From Trichobilharzia szidati (Eukaryota > Platyhelminthes > Trematoda > Strigeidida > Schistosomatidae), in NCBI GenBank assembly GCA_944472155.2, contig OX235271.1, positions 79,964,256 through 80,028,255 of the forward strand: DNA of 64,000 nt, written 5' to 3'. Made by a program: the position numbers and the translations under genes. Each line of letters starts with the position of its first letter. Position 1 is the first letter of the stretch. The notes beneath the pieces were generated by a model, which was not told the origin of the DNA, did no database searches, and worked only from the letters and a program-made list of their open reading frames with translations. Shown here piece by piece: positions 10,403 through 21,720 of the stretch.

Positions 10403-11150
10403 TTGAAAAGTATGTTTGGGTTCGCTAGGTTGTTTACACGATAACTTCTAATTAAAATATTATTGATTAATGTTTTCACTATGATTACTGGCCTGACTGA
10501 ATTTCCAACACAGAACTTTGCACAAAAGCTTACCAAGTCAATTTTTAACACTCCACATAGCATACAAAGGCGGAGAAATAAAAATTTAAAGGCACTATAA
10601 TAATAATAATAAGAGGAGAATAAGTATATGAAGAGTAGTGTGAATTTAACGGATGTTGGAGTTCATAAAGAGTGAATGCGTTTGAACCACTCAGAGAAGA
10701 ATTTTAAGTCGTTTCATCAGCAAGTCGCATTATAATAAAGATTGTTGTTATCTATTATCTCCTAACATAACGGTTGATCGTCATCTGTAGATATTACTTA
10801 AAGTGTTGTGGGTACTACAAGAAAAGAGAAATAGTTTTACTTGTACGTTTTCACCTTGGTAATGAGAGTTATTCTGCACGTCTTTCTTCCATAGATTTTC
10901 TATTCCTACTGTCTACTTCTTTTTTATCGTACTGCTTAAATGTATCACTATGCCTATTGTAATTGAGATAAAATAATATGCCTTGAAGTCTTAGTATTCA
11001 TTTGTCTGTTTCTCACTAGTGAGTATATACAGTATGGGGCTCCAATGAGAAGTCATAACCACTAGGGTTCACCCATTCAGCTCGGCTGTGAAGTTAGATG
11101 TTCGCCGATGACATAGGCTAGTGCTATTTATCTCAAACTGTTAGAAATAA
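10403..11150. other. Unannotated intronic stretch
   Basis: No supported ORF or repeat. Confidence 0.35.
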
Positions 11151-11159
11151 TAATTCATG

Positions 11160-11345
11160 GGTCGTTGGTTTCCGTCCCAGTCACTGGAACAGTCAGCAGT
11201 CTCACCTTCTAACGTCAATTCGCTGGATTCGATGTTCGGTTCGGTGATGGCTGCTTACTACTGAGGATTTCCAAACTAGGACGAAACGATTGTCCATTAA
11301 TTCCTGGTTTCATTGGTTCTCTAACTGATATCAGCTCACGATTTA
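11160..11345 (+). mobile_element. Degenerate tRNA-headed SINE
   Basis: A worn head (TGGATTCGATG near 11222-11232) is followed by the hammerhead-like stem II block and GACGAAACGA near 11281, then the family tail near 11310-11345. Confidence 0.5.
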
Positions 11346-11914
11346 ACTTGAATTCTTACGGGAAGCTATAATCCTATACCCTAGTGCTCAGTCAGTTATT
11401 TTCTGCTTTTATGAGACAGTGTTTTAATCAATCTTTTCTGCTACACACATATGTATTTGAATCTTAGTAATAGTAAGTAATAATTTCTAAGTTGTTTACT
11501 GCCATGGATTGAAAGCAATGGGGTGTTTCATTCGAGATTTCGGAATGAGTCAACAAAGTTTTTCACTCAGTGATACTGTCTGGAGTCGAGGCTTTGTTTT
11601 TCTTCATGATATTATTCCATGTTGTAATTCCTATGTGTTTGATGACTAATCGCTTTTCTTGCACACACTTTTAGACTATCGGTTCCAATGATTACAGACA
11701 CTTACAGAATACTAGAAGATCACTGATTACTTTTGAGTTGGTATTGATCTAAGTGAATTTTTATATAAGTATAATTATTATGATCATTGTTCATCCTAGA
11801 TTAACAGACTCTATCTATCTATCTCAAGGAGATCTATTAATATAAACCGCACTGGCTAGTTAAAAAACTGAGATTGAAACGTTTTCACTGTTCAATCAAT
11901 CATCTTTTTCTTTA

Positions 11915-12145
11915 TTCCTTTACGTTCCCAGTGGAACATAGGGCTTCAAACTAGACGCTTGAAGTTTCGGTAGCAGCGGTGATTATTTCTACAGAATAGG
12001 GTTGCTAGCCTCATGCCTAGCCTTCCCTCTTTACCAGTCTTATTACTGGCTTAGCGAGGTAAAGGAGTACGTCTGTGGCTGAGGATCGAACCCTGGACCA
12101 CCTGCGTAGTCGGTGAGCACTCTATCGCTGTGCCACCAACGCACT
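11915..12145 (-). mobile_element. tRNA-headed SINE with RTE-type 3' tail
   Basis: On the minus strand it has a tRNA-like head (12145-12080, box B GGTTCGATCC), then the conserved body (CTCGCTAAGCCAGTAATAAG and a GCTAGCAACCC block). The tail is CCTATGTTCCACTGGGAACG at 11947-11928. That tail matches the RTE 3' terminus. Confidence 0.7.
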
Positions 12146-12840
12146 GAATCAATCGTACTCCAGGTAATATTATTAGCCTCTGATGAGAATTTCATTGTAT
12201 TCAATACTTTTCTCAAGAAAAAAATTCTTTTCCAACCAACCAATCAATCAACTCACCCTATCTACTAATGTTTTCCTTAAGTAAACTTTATTGACGTTTG
12301 GAAGACAAAAAAGCGTTTTCAGTCTATAAATGATTATTTCGTTTCTTTCGTTCGTTTGTTCTTTCGATGATTAGTTTAAAGTGAATCATCTTGGCTCAAT
12401 GGTTCATCATCATTAGCGTCATTATCTGTAATTTGTCCTTATTTGACTCAATTTTGTCTTCTTAGGTGATTGATTATACTTCTATTGTTATTATCATTGC
12501 TATTACTATTGTTATTGCTATTGCTGATAATACATACTATTATTATTATTGCTGCTCACATAGATGGAGGAGCAGATTACCATTCATTGTGCTTATTTCT
12601 GCTTTATTGTTCGTATAAGTATACATATAGCCTATTAAAACTACTTAGAATGCTTGATCATTTTTGTTAAAGTAAGATTTGAAATATAGAATGTGAATAT
12701 CTTTTATTTCGAGGCTTCTCTTCAGTTGCAGTTGGACTAAACTATTCACATAGCATTGTGAAATGTTACTCAAGAATCTCTTCTAGTTGAGAATGAGCCA
12801 CAACTATTATGTGAGGGCTAGTGATACTGTCTGTCTGCCT
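12146..12840. other. Low-complexity intronic stretch
   Basis: ATT-rich simple sequence at about 12475-12550. No gene recognised. Confidence 0.35.
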
Positions 12841-12845
12841 CAACC

Positions 12846-12925
12846 TCATTAGGTAAAGCGGGGTTCGAACCACTGACCCACTAGTTAGTTGGAAGCTGAA
12901 CGGTTAAACCAATGATTCATGACTC
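12846..12925 (-). repeat. tRNA-like SINE head fragment
   Basis: Minus-strand box B (GGTTCGAACCCC near 12871-12860) and a box A-like segment near 12910. No downstream SINE body. A genuine tRNA gene is unlikely because the acceptor stem does not pair. Confidence 0.3.
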
Positions 12926-13519
12926 CTAGAAGTGGTTGTGTCGTTCCTCATTCAACCTTGCCTCTATTTCGGGTTTTCTACCGTTATATAAGGGTTCGGA
13001 GTGTGTCGGCTGGGAATCGACTGGGGTTTGGTTGCTTGATGATTATAGGTTCAGCAATATCATACAGCTTGGCAAATAGCTTCTTTGGCTTGTAAACTTG
13101 TGGTCTGTGAGTTCTGAGCAGATTGCGACACAGTGGTTATTCAAACATTGATACAATTTGAATCTGTGACGTAACATCTTTGAATGATAATCATATACGA
13201 TGTGTTTGCGTAATTTATTAGAGAAGCAGTATAGCACTGTTTGACAATAGTGTGACAGACACAGTGTTGCCATTCTATTACCGTATTGCCATTCTATTGC
13301 CGTATAAATTAATTACGTAGCTTTTATCCTATTTCTGAACAACTTATTCTGGGGGTAATCGCAACGCGAATTCAGTTTTCTGAATTTTCTGTGTATGTAA
13401 TATCTGTTTTTCCTGATGACCTTTATTATGATTGGTTGTCTGAAGAGATTGGACTCATCTATACTGATACTTATAGTCTGGTTGACCCAGTAATATTGAC
13501 CTTTCTCCCATTTAATGAA

Positions 13520-13777
13520 TTATTGATTATTTATATATTGATGAATTTGGTCTATTTCAACATGCCTGTTCACTGGGAATGGATTTGAGCACCAGTTTTT
13601 TTTTAAGAATTCTCTGGCATTCTTCATGTTTTCTCTGTTTCCAATCCGTATGTTCTCCCAACCGGTTCGATTTTTGTTCACGTGTATCGATATGGTGAGG
13701 GGAGAATATATATATCTCGTGTCTTTCGACTGCTGATTTGTGTTTATGAATGCAAGGATGAAGGTCAACATATTCAT
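13520..13777 (-). pseudogene. PLE C-terminal tail fragment
   Basis: Frame containing REFLKKNWCSN....VNRHVEIDQIHQYI. It aligns with the block at 17953-18177 (EFLEAWYSNENAINKHVHIDEIYQ) and at 43356-43550. These resemble the region after the GIY-YIG core in PLE proteins, from a family different from the one at 6811. The ORF is short and undamaged in this part only. Confidence 0.5.
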
Positions 13778-13854
13778 AGTGTTTTCCGCAGTTGATGCAA
13801 TCTTTTATTTGGCACAGATGAAGTTTGTCCTAGCTTCTGTTATTATTGAGTAAT

Positions 13855-14054
13855 ATTGAGGTTATGTGTAGAGTACTAGTTAAGGAAGGGAAGCCAATCG
13901 ATGAGGTTGTGAAACCACATTGATTGAGATGACTAGAGTATATGTTGCTCATGCCGAGCCACTGCTTTCCGCGACTAGAACTGTTAGTTTAATCAAGACT
14001 AGGTTGGAAAGCAGTCAAGTGGGGTCAATCCATTAAGTCTATGACTATTGATTC
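13855..14054 (+). mobile_element. LINE 3' fragment, left part (split by LTR element)
   Basis: Same family as 5060-5645 (VLVKEGKPIDEVVK-type block, then a degraded RMP block). It stops at GATTC, and its right part resumes at 17227 after the LTR retrotransposon. Confidence 0.6.
14050..14054 (+). repeat. Target-site duplication, left copy
   Basis: GATTC, repeated at 17227-17231, immediately outside both LTRs. A 5-bp duplication fits Ty3/gypsy integration. Confidence 0.75.
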
Positions 14055-14417
14055 TGTTATGTATGTGAATATGAGGACCTTGTAGACTACGAGCGAATCT
14101 AAATTAATGCGCTGGCTAATCTGTCTTAATCGCACGTCAACAACAACAACAATAATACCGCCGGGCACGCAAGACAAATAAAAGAGAAGACTGGACGTTG
14201 ATATGAGAGCTTTTACTGTCTCAAACAACAGTCGAAAAATGTTAAACAACAACTCCGTATTTATACAATTAGAAAAATCAATGTCACATTTTAAAAATAT
14301 TAACGACCTTGGGGATTCAGTAATTTAAATCAATAATCACGCAGATGCGTGAAATCAATGATTATGCTAATGTGTGAAATAAATAATGAATATTAATGAT
14401 TCCCTGCGTATATATTA
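14055..14417 (-). repeat. LTR (3' LTR of the minus-strand element)
   Basis: 363 bp. It matches 16863-17226 except for one missing G near 14061. It reads TG at its left end on the + strand. Confidence 0.85.
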
Positions 14418-14450
14418 CCTCCCCCTTTTAAAAAGAATCTTGCAATCAGT

Positions 14451-15785
14451 TTAGTATCTTTTTTCCTTGGGGTCGATTTGGAAAGGAACTGTTTGTGTTC
14501 GTTTGCGCTGGGATCGTCGGCTGGGTAGCATCTCTTGTTTTGCTTCTGGTTTGACTGGTGGTATTTTGAAAGTTTCCAGTAGTAATTCCAGTGGCAATTT
14601 AGGTTCTTGGGATGTGGTATATCGACGTCGTATCTGATTTTTATGTCTAATCCACCATTCATCCCCAACTTTAACCTTGTACATTAGAGTTCCATGTCGA
14701 CGTTCTATCAAGCCTTCGGCCCATTTTCTGTTCCTCGGTCGATAATCGCGCACATAGACAGCATCACCCTTGCGGTAATACGTCACACTATTTCTTCGTT
14801 GATGTGACGAAGATGGTAACATGGAGTGGTGATGAGTTCGTAGCATTCGACCCATTAGAAGTTCTGCAGGGCTTTTCTTTTGTTCTGCCAGTGGTGTAGT
14901 TCGGTATACAAAAAGAAAGTTTTGTATTGCTTCCGGTTTCGCCCCTCCCCCTGCTTTCAACAACGCTCGTTTGAAGGTGTCGACAAATCTCTCTGCCTGA
15001 CCGTTGGATTGCGGGTGGTAAGGTGGCGTCCGCACGTGTTGTATACCGTTTCTCTTGCAAAATTCCTGGAACACTTGTGAGGTGAACTGACTGCCATTGT
15101 CAGATACGATGATTTCTGGTATACTGTGACATGCGAAGATCTTTTCCAGGACTGATACTGTTCTGCTGCCAGAAGGTGGTGTCACTTGTACTACCTCCGG
15201 CCATTTTGAGTACGAGTCCACGAGAACCAAGTAGTATATACCTTCTATCGGCCCAGCAAAATCCACATGTAGGCGGGACCATGGTTTTGACGTGGGCCAT
15301 GCTCTCGGTGGCTCTCGCGGCGGATCTTTGGCTGCCATGACAGACATCACTTTCAGTTTTTGAGCAGAGCCTCTCTTACTGGAGCTAACAGTTGCTACTT
15401 TGTTGCTACCAGACATCGAAGCACTTTTGGCGCAGCCATGCTCACTATGACGATTTGAAGTTGGTTTTTCATTAATCACGTCATTCTTTCTAATGGGCTT
15501 AGGTTTAATATATCTGTCTCTGATTTCTGGCTTTCTTGTTGAGGGTTCAATACTTTCGATCTTTTGGCATACACTGCTTAACGGAATCTCTGACAGGTGC
15601 AGCTTCTCGAACCAGTCTAAACCCAAGAGGTCAAGGTTTGAATTGTTGATGTAGCATGTGCCGACGAAATGACTATCACGAAAATCAACGCTGCATTTTA
15701 TTTCTCCATTCAATCGAAGTCTTCCACCACATGCGCTAATTGCTATCTGATTTGTCTTCTCTATGGCAGGGCATCCCAACTTCTG
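14451..15785 (-). CDS. Pol remnant: protease C-terminal half joined to integrase
   Basis: About 440 residues follow the TAG at 15788-15786 in the same frame as Gag. The first ~65 residues continue the aspartic protease and include LDLLGLDWFEKL, a typical gypsy protease end. A linker of about 100 residues of low similarity comes next. The integrase core then starts near PWSRLHVDFAGP, with D in HVDF, D in VSDNGSQF and E in NGQAERF (the D,D,E triad), followed by a C-terminal chromatin/DNA-binding region. The N-terminal HHCC zinc module and the whole of RT and RNase H are missing, so the protein cannot be a complete polyprotein. Confidence 0.8.
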   Translation of the reverse strand, partial: QKLGCPAIEKTNQIAISACGGRLRLNGEIKCSVDFRDSHFVGTCYINNSNLDLLGLDWFEKLHLSEIPLSSVCQKIESIEPSTRKPEIRDRYIKPKPIRKNDVINEKPTSNRHSEHGCAKSASMSGSNKVATVSSSKRGSAQKLKVMSVMAAKDPPREPPRAWPTSKPWSRLHVDFAGPIEGIYYLVLVDSYSKWPEVVQVTPPSGSRTVSVLEKIFACHSIPEIIVSDNGSQFTSQVFQEFCKRNGIQHVRTPPYHPQSNGQAERFVDTFKRALLKAGGGAKPEAIQNFLFVYRTTPLAEQKKSPAELLMGRMLRTHHHSMLPSSSHQRRNSVTYYRKGDAVYVRDYRPRNRKWAEGLIERRHGTLMYKVKVGDEWWIRHKNQIRRRYTTSQEPKLPLELLLETFKIPPVKPEAKQEMLPSRRSQRKRTQTVPFQIDPKEKRY

Positions 15786-16838
15786 CTATAATTTCTTTGA
15801 TATTATTGTAATGTCAGATGCTGTGTCGATTTGTAGGCGTGCCGGCCGTGTATTAATCGTCAGATCGATATATTTGCGAGGTGCTGGAGTACTAATATGA
15901 TATGTGGCAGTAACACCCAAAGACTTGAGCTTGTTGCGCCGTCTGGGTCGACTACGAGATCTGGGTCGGTTGTTGCGTTTGCAGTAGCCATCTTTGTGAC
16001 CAACAGTAAGGCATCGACGGCATTTATGCTGTTTGAATGGGCAAAATTTTGCGAAATGCCAGGAGCCACAGTGCCAGCAGGCTGATGGTGGTTTATGCTG
16101 AGGATGACGCGGTGCGGTTGATGTCGACGGTACTGGATGCACCGCATGCACTTCTGCTGCATTTTGACTGCCAGACTGCACCAAGGCGGTATCGTTATGA
16201 ATGTTGATTAACCGCTGATATTCTTCACCGACGTCTTTCAAAGTCATTCGTGGATCTTGTTCCAGACGATTTAATAGGCGTGTGCGTATATCAGCAAATT
16301 TGGGTGACTGCAAACCACAAATGAAAATCAGTACCTTGAACTGGTCTTCTGAGAGCGATTTCAATTTAAAACGTTCACACGTGCGATTGACTATACCCAA
16401 CTGAGTATGGATATCATCATTTTCGTTCAGAGATAGTTTCATGCAATGATATCGAATGTTGAATAAAGATCTCTGATCACCGAACTGATGACGAAGGGTA
16501 TGGACAGTTTCATCGAATGACCTTTCGCTGGGCTTCTGTGGGAGAATTAAGTTGCAATATTTATCTAGCTCATCTGCTCCCAATTTACGAAGTAGAAGCC
16601 GTACTTTCCAGGCATCATCTTTATCCGCAAAGTCTACTCGAAATAGGTCTTCATATCTGCGAAACCAGGTATCAAATGTTACGTTCGCATCTGGATCATA
16701 AACGAATTCTGAGATGCTACTACCAATGCTGTCGTTGGCTGTAGATGAATCAGCAGAGCGTGATATTTGTAGACCAGCAAGCATTTCCATCAATTTTAGC
16801 TGCTGTTCCATTAGTTTCTCTAAACGCAGTGGGTCCAT
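15786..16838 (-). CDS. Gag-like protein with protease start, ended by nonsense codon
   Basis: Gag would form the particle that packages element RNA. The likely start is the ATG at 16838 (MDPLRLEKLM...), although the frame is open to about 16859. A retrotransposon Gag domain fills the first ~200 residues. Two zinc knuckles follow, CX2CX3HX4C and CX2CX4HX4C, then an arginine-rich stretch. The last residues enter an aspartic protease with DTASD as the active-site motif. The frame stops at TAG (15788-15786) inside the protease and resumes in the same frame. The stop more likely reflects a point mutation than programmed readthrough, because it splits a domain. Confidence 0.8.
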   Translation of the reverse strand: MDPLRLEKLMEQQLKLMEMLAGLQISRSADSSTANDSIGSSISEFVYDPDANVTFDTWFRRYEDLFRVDFADKDDAWKVRLLLRKLGADELDKYCNLILPQKPSERSFDETVHTLRHQFGDQRSLFNIRYHCMKLSLNENDDIHTQLGIVNRTCERFKLKSLSEDQFKVLIFICGLQSPKFADIRTRLLNRLEQDPRMTLKDVGEEYQRLINIHNDTALVQSGSQNAAEVHAVHPVPSTSTAPRHPQHKPPSACWHCGSWHFAKFCPFKQHKCRRCLTVGHKDGYCKRNNRPRSRSRPRRRNKLKSLGVTATYHISTPAPRKYIDLTINTRPARLQIDTASDITIISKKL

Positions 16839-16862
16839 CTTCAGCAAACCCGTCGCCAAATT

Positions 16863-17226
16863 TGTTATGGTATGTGAATATGAGGACCTTGTAGACTACG
16901 AGCGAATCTAAATTAATGCGCTGGCTAATCTGTCTTAATCGCACGTCAACAACAACAACAATAATACCGCCGGGCACGCAAGACAAATAAAAGAGAAGAC
17001 TGGACGTTGATATGAGAGCTTTTACTGTCTCAAACAACAGTCGAAAAATGTTAAACAACAACTCCGTATTTATACAATTAGAAAAATCAATGTCACATTT
17101 TAAAAATATTAACGACCTTGGGGATTCAGTAATTTAAATCAATAATCACGCAGATGCGTGAAATCAATGATTATGCTAATGTGTGAAATAAATAATGAAT
17201 ATTAATGATTCCCTGCGTATATATTA
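16863..17226 (-). repeat. LTR (5' LTR of the minus-strand element)
   Basis: 364 bp and near identical to 14055-14417. It is followed on the minus strand by the TTTGGCGACGG stretch, a likely primer-binding region just before Gag. Confidence 0.85.
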
Positions 17227-17520
17227 GATTCGAGCCAGCCATAAAAGGGGGAGTCGTCAACTCGGTAAGATCTAATGTCTTGAAACTGTTAGTATTGTGG
17301 TTAAAAATCTTCCTCAATAACTGAGATGCATTCACTCTTTTGAATCTCCCAGGTTCAATAATAAATCCACCTTTTTCCATCTGATTATTCTACTCATTAT
17401 AGTTTTTCGGAGTCTCTTTTCTCTACCTTTGTGTGCATTACATGAAGTGTGACAACTTGAACTGGTGTACTTCCGTCCAAAGTTCTACTTTGAAACTAAA
17501 TCAGTCGATATTAAACAGAC
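17227..17520 (+). mobile_element. LINE 3' fragment, right part (after LTR insertion)
   Basis: Starts with the second GATTC and continues the LINE copy interrupted at 14054 (CCAGCCA..., later the TGTGACAACTTGAACTG block and the AAAGTTCTA block seen in 5060-5645). Confidence 0.55.
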
Positions 17521-17894
17521 CTAATATTTCTAAAATACTACATTTATCTTTATTGTACAGGGCTGTTTGTATCTCCTCTCCCCAATTATGATCTTGGAAT
17601 CCTATTGGTTATTAACTGTTTTAACTCATCAATATAGTTAGTGTCTCTTAAGACAAAACAAGAATCAATCGCCATTTAAAGCGTTTATATACTCAATTGC
17701 TGTTGATTCGAAACAGTAAAAGCTCTCTACTTTAACGATCTGTCTACTTGTGTTTCGGATTGGTTAGTATCATGTCTTTGCTGTTGTTGCTAAAACTGAT
17801 CAAAACAGTAGACTCGCAAATCGACTAGTTAGGAATTGTTCGTTATCTGCAACTAATAGTGTTCTCTGAGCTGGTTGGTTTAGTTGCAGAGGCA

Positions 17895-18180
17895 TTACAT
17901 CGGCCAAAGTGGACGTCCCCTTCAAATCAGAATCTAGGAACACAAATCAACCGTGAAAAGACACGATATATATTCTTTCATATCAAGGCATATTGGCAAT
18001 TATGGACATCAGTTTGACTGGGATAATGTCGAAATCTTAGACAGAGGAAACACCAAAAGTGCAGTCAGGGATTTCCTAGAAGCCTGGTACTCAAACGAAA
18101 ATGCAATTAACAAACACGTTCATATAGACGAAATATACCAACTAATAAAAGGTAAATCAGGTGACCAGAAAGTTTAAAAT
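17895..18180 (+). pseudogene. PLE C-terminal tail fragment
   Basis: A 74-residue frame (17953-18177) with KRHDIYSF, GHQFDWDNVEILDRGNTK and FLEAWYSNENAINKHVHID. It is homologous to 43356-43550 and 13520-13777. These are conserved in GIY-YIG-containing PLE proteins and are not joined to an RT here. Confidence 0.55.
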
Positions 18181-18239
18181 CCAAGTCAATAGAAAATGGT
18201 CAATACATTTGTAAAGATGGTTACCGGGAGACGCAATTA

Positions 18240-19500
18240 TATCACTCATGATGAAATTTAAATCATTTCACTTTATGCTAAATATTGCGCTAAAAGGAGA
18301 TGTTGTCCAGAAGGACGACAAAAGCTCCGCAACTAAACCAACCACCTCAGAGAACACTATTAATTGCAAATCATCCACCTGAGCTACAAATCTTCTCTAT
18401 TATTTCAGTGTTCGTTATCGCAAACTATCATATCAAGTGTATTAACGATCATACTATTCATTCAGTTAATCGGAATCTTTTGATCTATATAGCCTTTGTT
18501 GAGTAGATTGTTCGTATTAATTTTTAGACGACAGATTATCATCAATAGGATTATTCGGTAAATTCTTTGTATAATGACTTCTTTTTTCTTTCCGAAGATT
18601 CGATTTTTTCTTTTTCTCTTTTTTTGATATATATTTCATAGATCATGTGTGTTTAAATAATAGTTATATAGATTTAAAAGTTGTGAATTTCAAATTTTCT
18701 AGTAGTTGATAAGTATGTGTGTGTTTTTATTCAGTAAAATTCTTTTCCTAAACTTTAGAGTTAAATTCTTAAATGCATTCACATTTGTCTTGAAATCATG
18801 CCATGAAAAAAAAATAATGACAACATACGTATATATGTTTAATAAAATTTTAAAAAATGAACATTATTTATCTACCAACTACTTGAAATATTTTACAAAT
18901 TTCAAATTCTGTGAAATTAATAAATAAATTAATTAATTAATAAATAAATAAATAATTATGTGCACGCGCGTGTTATAATTCACATTGTTGTAATTATATC
19001 ATTCAATGTCCAATACACTGGTCCGTTTAAATTGTCTCCTTATCCAATGTTCTTTAGTTAATTTATCTGCTTGTGTATGAGATTTTCAGATAACGAAAAA
19101 TATTTGTTGTTTATTATTGTTAGGTCACATGGTTTCCCTTTCTCTCTCTCTCTCTCCCTCATAAATCAACAATAATTTCACCTGTTCCCCTCGGCTTTGT
19201 TTATTGTAATATCATGATAGGTCAATGGGAGCGATATTTAAACATACCCTCTAAAATACACCAGTTTGAATGATTGCCATTGTGACGTTAGTAGGACTGA
19301 AGCATTTCTGATGCAATGGGCCACACATACTAACATGAAACAGTGAAGGTGCGATTCAATTGACAGTTTACAATGTACACAGTTCGAGGAGGTGAAATTT
19401 TACCACAGCAACCTTTGGAAACCAAACTATTGAGATCATTGTATATATATGATCTGTTTGACACCATAAATAGTAATCAAGCATATTTGCATGAGACTAT
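18240..19500. other. AT-rich stretch, no recognised feature
   Basis: TAAA-type simple repeat near 18918-18955 and a CT run near 19141-19157. No exon or element assigned. Confidence 0.35.
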
Positions 19501-19519
19501 ATACTACTGATTGTTTGGG

Positions 19520-19700
19520 ATGAGTAGTTGCATACTACTCATATATTGACCAGTAGTGCTTGCTAACCAGATCGTGGTGATGTAAACTCACCGGATGGCT
19601 GTTTCGCTCGTTTGGGGCTGAGCTCATCATCGATGTACCTGGTTTGATTTAGTTCAGAAAGCCAAATCAGTTCAAATCATCTGATTTGAACCATGAAAAG
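19520..19700 (+). repeat. Unclassified interspersed repeat
   Basis: Shares blocks with 38965-39180 (GCAT-ACTAC, CCAGTAGTGCTTGCTA, GATGGCTGTTTCGCTC and CCAAATCAGTTCAAA). The family is unknown. Each copy lies beside an ACAG-tailed LINE end. Confidence 0.45.
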
Positions 19701-19739
19701 ATTAGCTGCCTTTGGTCATAGGTGCCTGAGTTTTATCTC

Positions 19740-20325
19740 CCATGTGAAGTGGTATAAAAAGGTGAGCAATACTGATGTTAGGTGTCGAGTGCTAGGTAAG
19801 GTGGGGAAATCAAAAGACGAGGCTGTGAAATTATATCGACTGAGATAGTTAGGAAATGTGTTACGTATGCCAAGTCATCGGCTTCCTCGACGGGCAATGT
19901 TAGCTGACATAGAGTCAGGCTGGAAAAGAGCTAGCGGCGGTCAAACCAAAACATGACACCAGTCAATGAAATCCACAACAGTTATTTTAAGCCAGCCACG
20001 TAGGAAGGTGTAGACTTCCTGACTGGTTGGCGTCCTCGGGGTGGTAAAAATCAGTGGCTGGAGACAATCGGTGATCTGGCTCAAAATCGTTCTCAATGGC
20101 TGGCTCAGATGCATCCTCTCCTTGTGACGTATAATCTCCAATGAAACTATTTTGTTCTTTGATATTACTATTCATTTTGTCTTATATTCCTGTCTACTGT
20201 CTCTATTATGCATTTATTCTACTTTCTTCTCTTGCTTTGTGTGCTACAAGGAGGGAGTGTGGCTACTTGAACTGCCGCACATATGTGCAGAGTTCTATGT
20301 CGAAAACAGACAGACAGACAGACAA
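19740..20325 (+). mobile_element. 5'-truncated LINE 3' end with ACAG tail
   Basis: Close copy of 5060-5645 with the same degenerate RMPSHRLPRRAML, GQTKT and LNGW blocks, ending in ACAG repeats near 20308-20322. Confidence 0.65.
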
Positions 20326-20734
20326 ATCATCTGATTTCTGGTTAGCTACTTGGGTGAACTGGTGATAGCATAAATTAGATTTGCAGTGTACGCAGTTTGA
20401 GGGGTGAAAGTATACATGCAGTTATAGGTAGTTTAACATTGAAGCTTGTTGTCTAGTTAGGACTATCAGACAACATTTATTATCACAAACTAGCATGACT
20501 TGTTTACTGGAACTGGTGAATTTAGGGGATACGCTTCAATACTAGTCGTCAGTGGTTCTCTTTGTTTGAAACTTTTTCATCCGATACTTCTCACTGTGCT
20601 TAAAGAAACAGAAGTTTATATTTCAACTTTAGTTGAAATAAATAACTGATGTAGCATTTATGATAAATGATATTGGTGATTAAGTTAACTCCTAGCATTT
20701 CTCATGTATTCGAACAGTTGAAAATTAGACTGAT

Positions 20735-21005
20735 TACATACAGACTGATGGGGGATGGATTGGACACACATACTCAGGAGACTGTTGAGTGACACCACGT
20801 CTCACGTCGTAGAGTGGAACCCGAATGAGAAGCAACGCGTTTACCGTGTGTCCGAAGGTGACTGGAGGAAGACATTATGAGGAAGAGATGAGAGCTTATG
20901 GGGAGCCAGTTGGAAGTGACTACAAAGAACAAAGTGAAAGGAGATGATCCTCTGAAGCCCTACGTTCTACTTGAAACGTAAGAGAACAATAATAATAGTA
21001 GTAAA
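20735..21005 (+). mobile_element. RTE (SR2-like) LINE 3' end, plus strand
   Basis: Plus-oriented degenerate RTE C-terminal region (GATTGGACACAC...GGAACCCGAATG...TGGAGGAAGACA), the terminal block near 20960-20985 and an AATAATAATAGTAG tail. Confidence 0.55.
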
Positions 21006-21399
21006 GTATATGAACTGATCCTCATAGAATTTTTGATTAAACTGCTGACTTTGATCTTCTCCCATTGTTCTGTTTGGTTTAAATTTTAAAATTTAATAAT
21101 TAGTTTGTTGTTACTTGTAATTCAGCTCTCTAATCTTATTGTGTAATCAGGTGACTCTCATTCCGATGATCAGATCACACTTTGTTTTGCCGAGCTAAGT
21201 AGGATTACTAAGTAAATGTTGATGTGAATACTCTCCAACTTCTCGGATTAGTCAGTAGTATGTACCGTCACTGTTATATTTTGATTGGTTTCATGATTGC
21301 CGTATATTGTATCCTACAGATCGAGTTAAGGTCATTTCATGACAGTCATCTTGCAATATTCACCTTAAGGAAAAGTATCATGAAGTCATCATTCCTATA

Positions 21400-21720
21400 T
21401 AATTGCTTAAATCCTAATGTGGTGAGGGTTACTGATAAGATTTGCCAGTAGTATATAGAGACATAAAATAGCAGGGAGATACATTTGATGTTAGAGAAGG
21501 CAAATGATACAGCGTTGTGGGAGACGTGAAAGGAACACAAAGAAACACAATATGGAGGCCAGAAGTACTGCAAAACGATCTGTGCAAATTGTGCGTCGAA
21601 GATAAGGTGTACATAATTTGGCCATATAGAGATACCATTTTCCAAATGAACATTCCTTTACCAAGTCTTTCGTCTTCTACCGTCTCACTAAGACCAAAAT
21701 ATTTCACTATTGTTAGACCC
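21400..21720. repeat. Unclassified repeat, copy 1
   Basis: Shares several blocks with 35690-36020, including GTGTACATAATTTGGC, ATAGAGATACCA, AAATGAACATTCCTTTA and GTCTTTCGTCTTCTAC. Minus-strand frames give related short peptides, but no domain is recognised. Confidence 0.4.

Larger units (their letters stand above)
14055..17226 (-). mobile_element. Ty3/gypsy LTR retrotransposon lacking RT and RNase H
   Basis: Two direct repeats (14055-14417 and 16863-17226), apparently differing only by one base, bound a 3.2-kb element in minus orientation. It encodes Gag with zinc knuckles, the start of a protease, a nonsense codon, the rest of the protease and then the integrase core and C-terminus. Reverse transcriptase and RNase H are absent. 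A polypurine tract (AAAAGGGGGAGG) abuts the 3' LTR near 14418-14430. Near-identical LTRs show recent insertion, so enzymes must have come from another copy. Confidence 0.9.

Noticed and set aside
16750..17061. Minus-strand 103-codon ORF as a gene
   Set aside because: It lies in the LTR and Gag start. A partial copy occurs in the other LTR (14025-14252), so it is LTR sequence.
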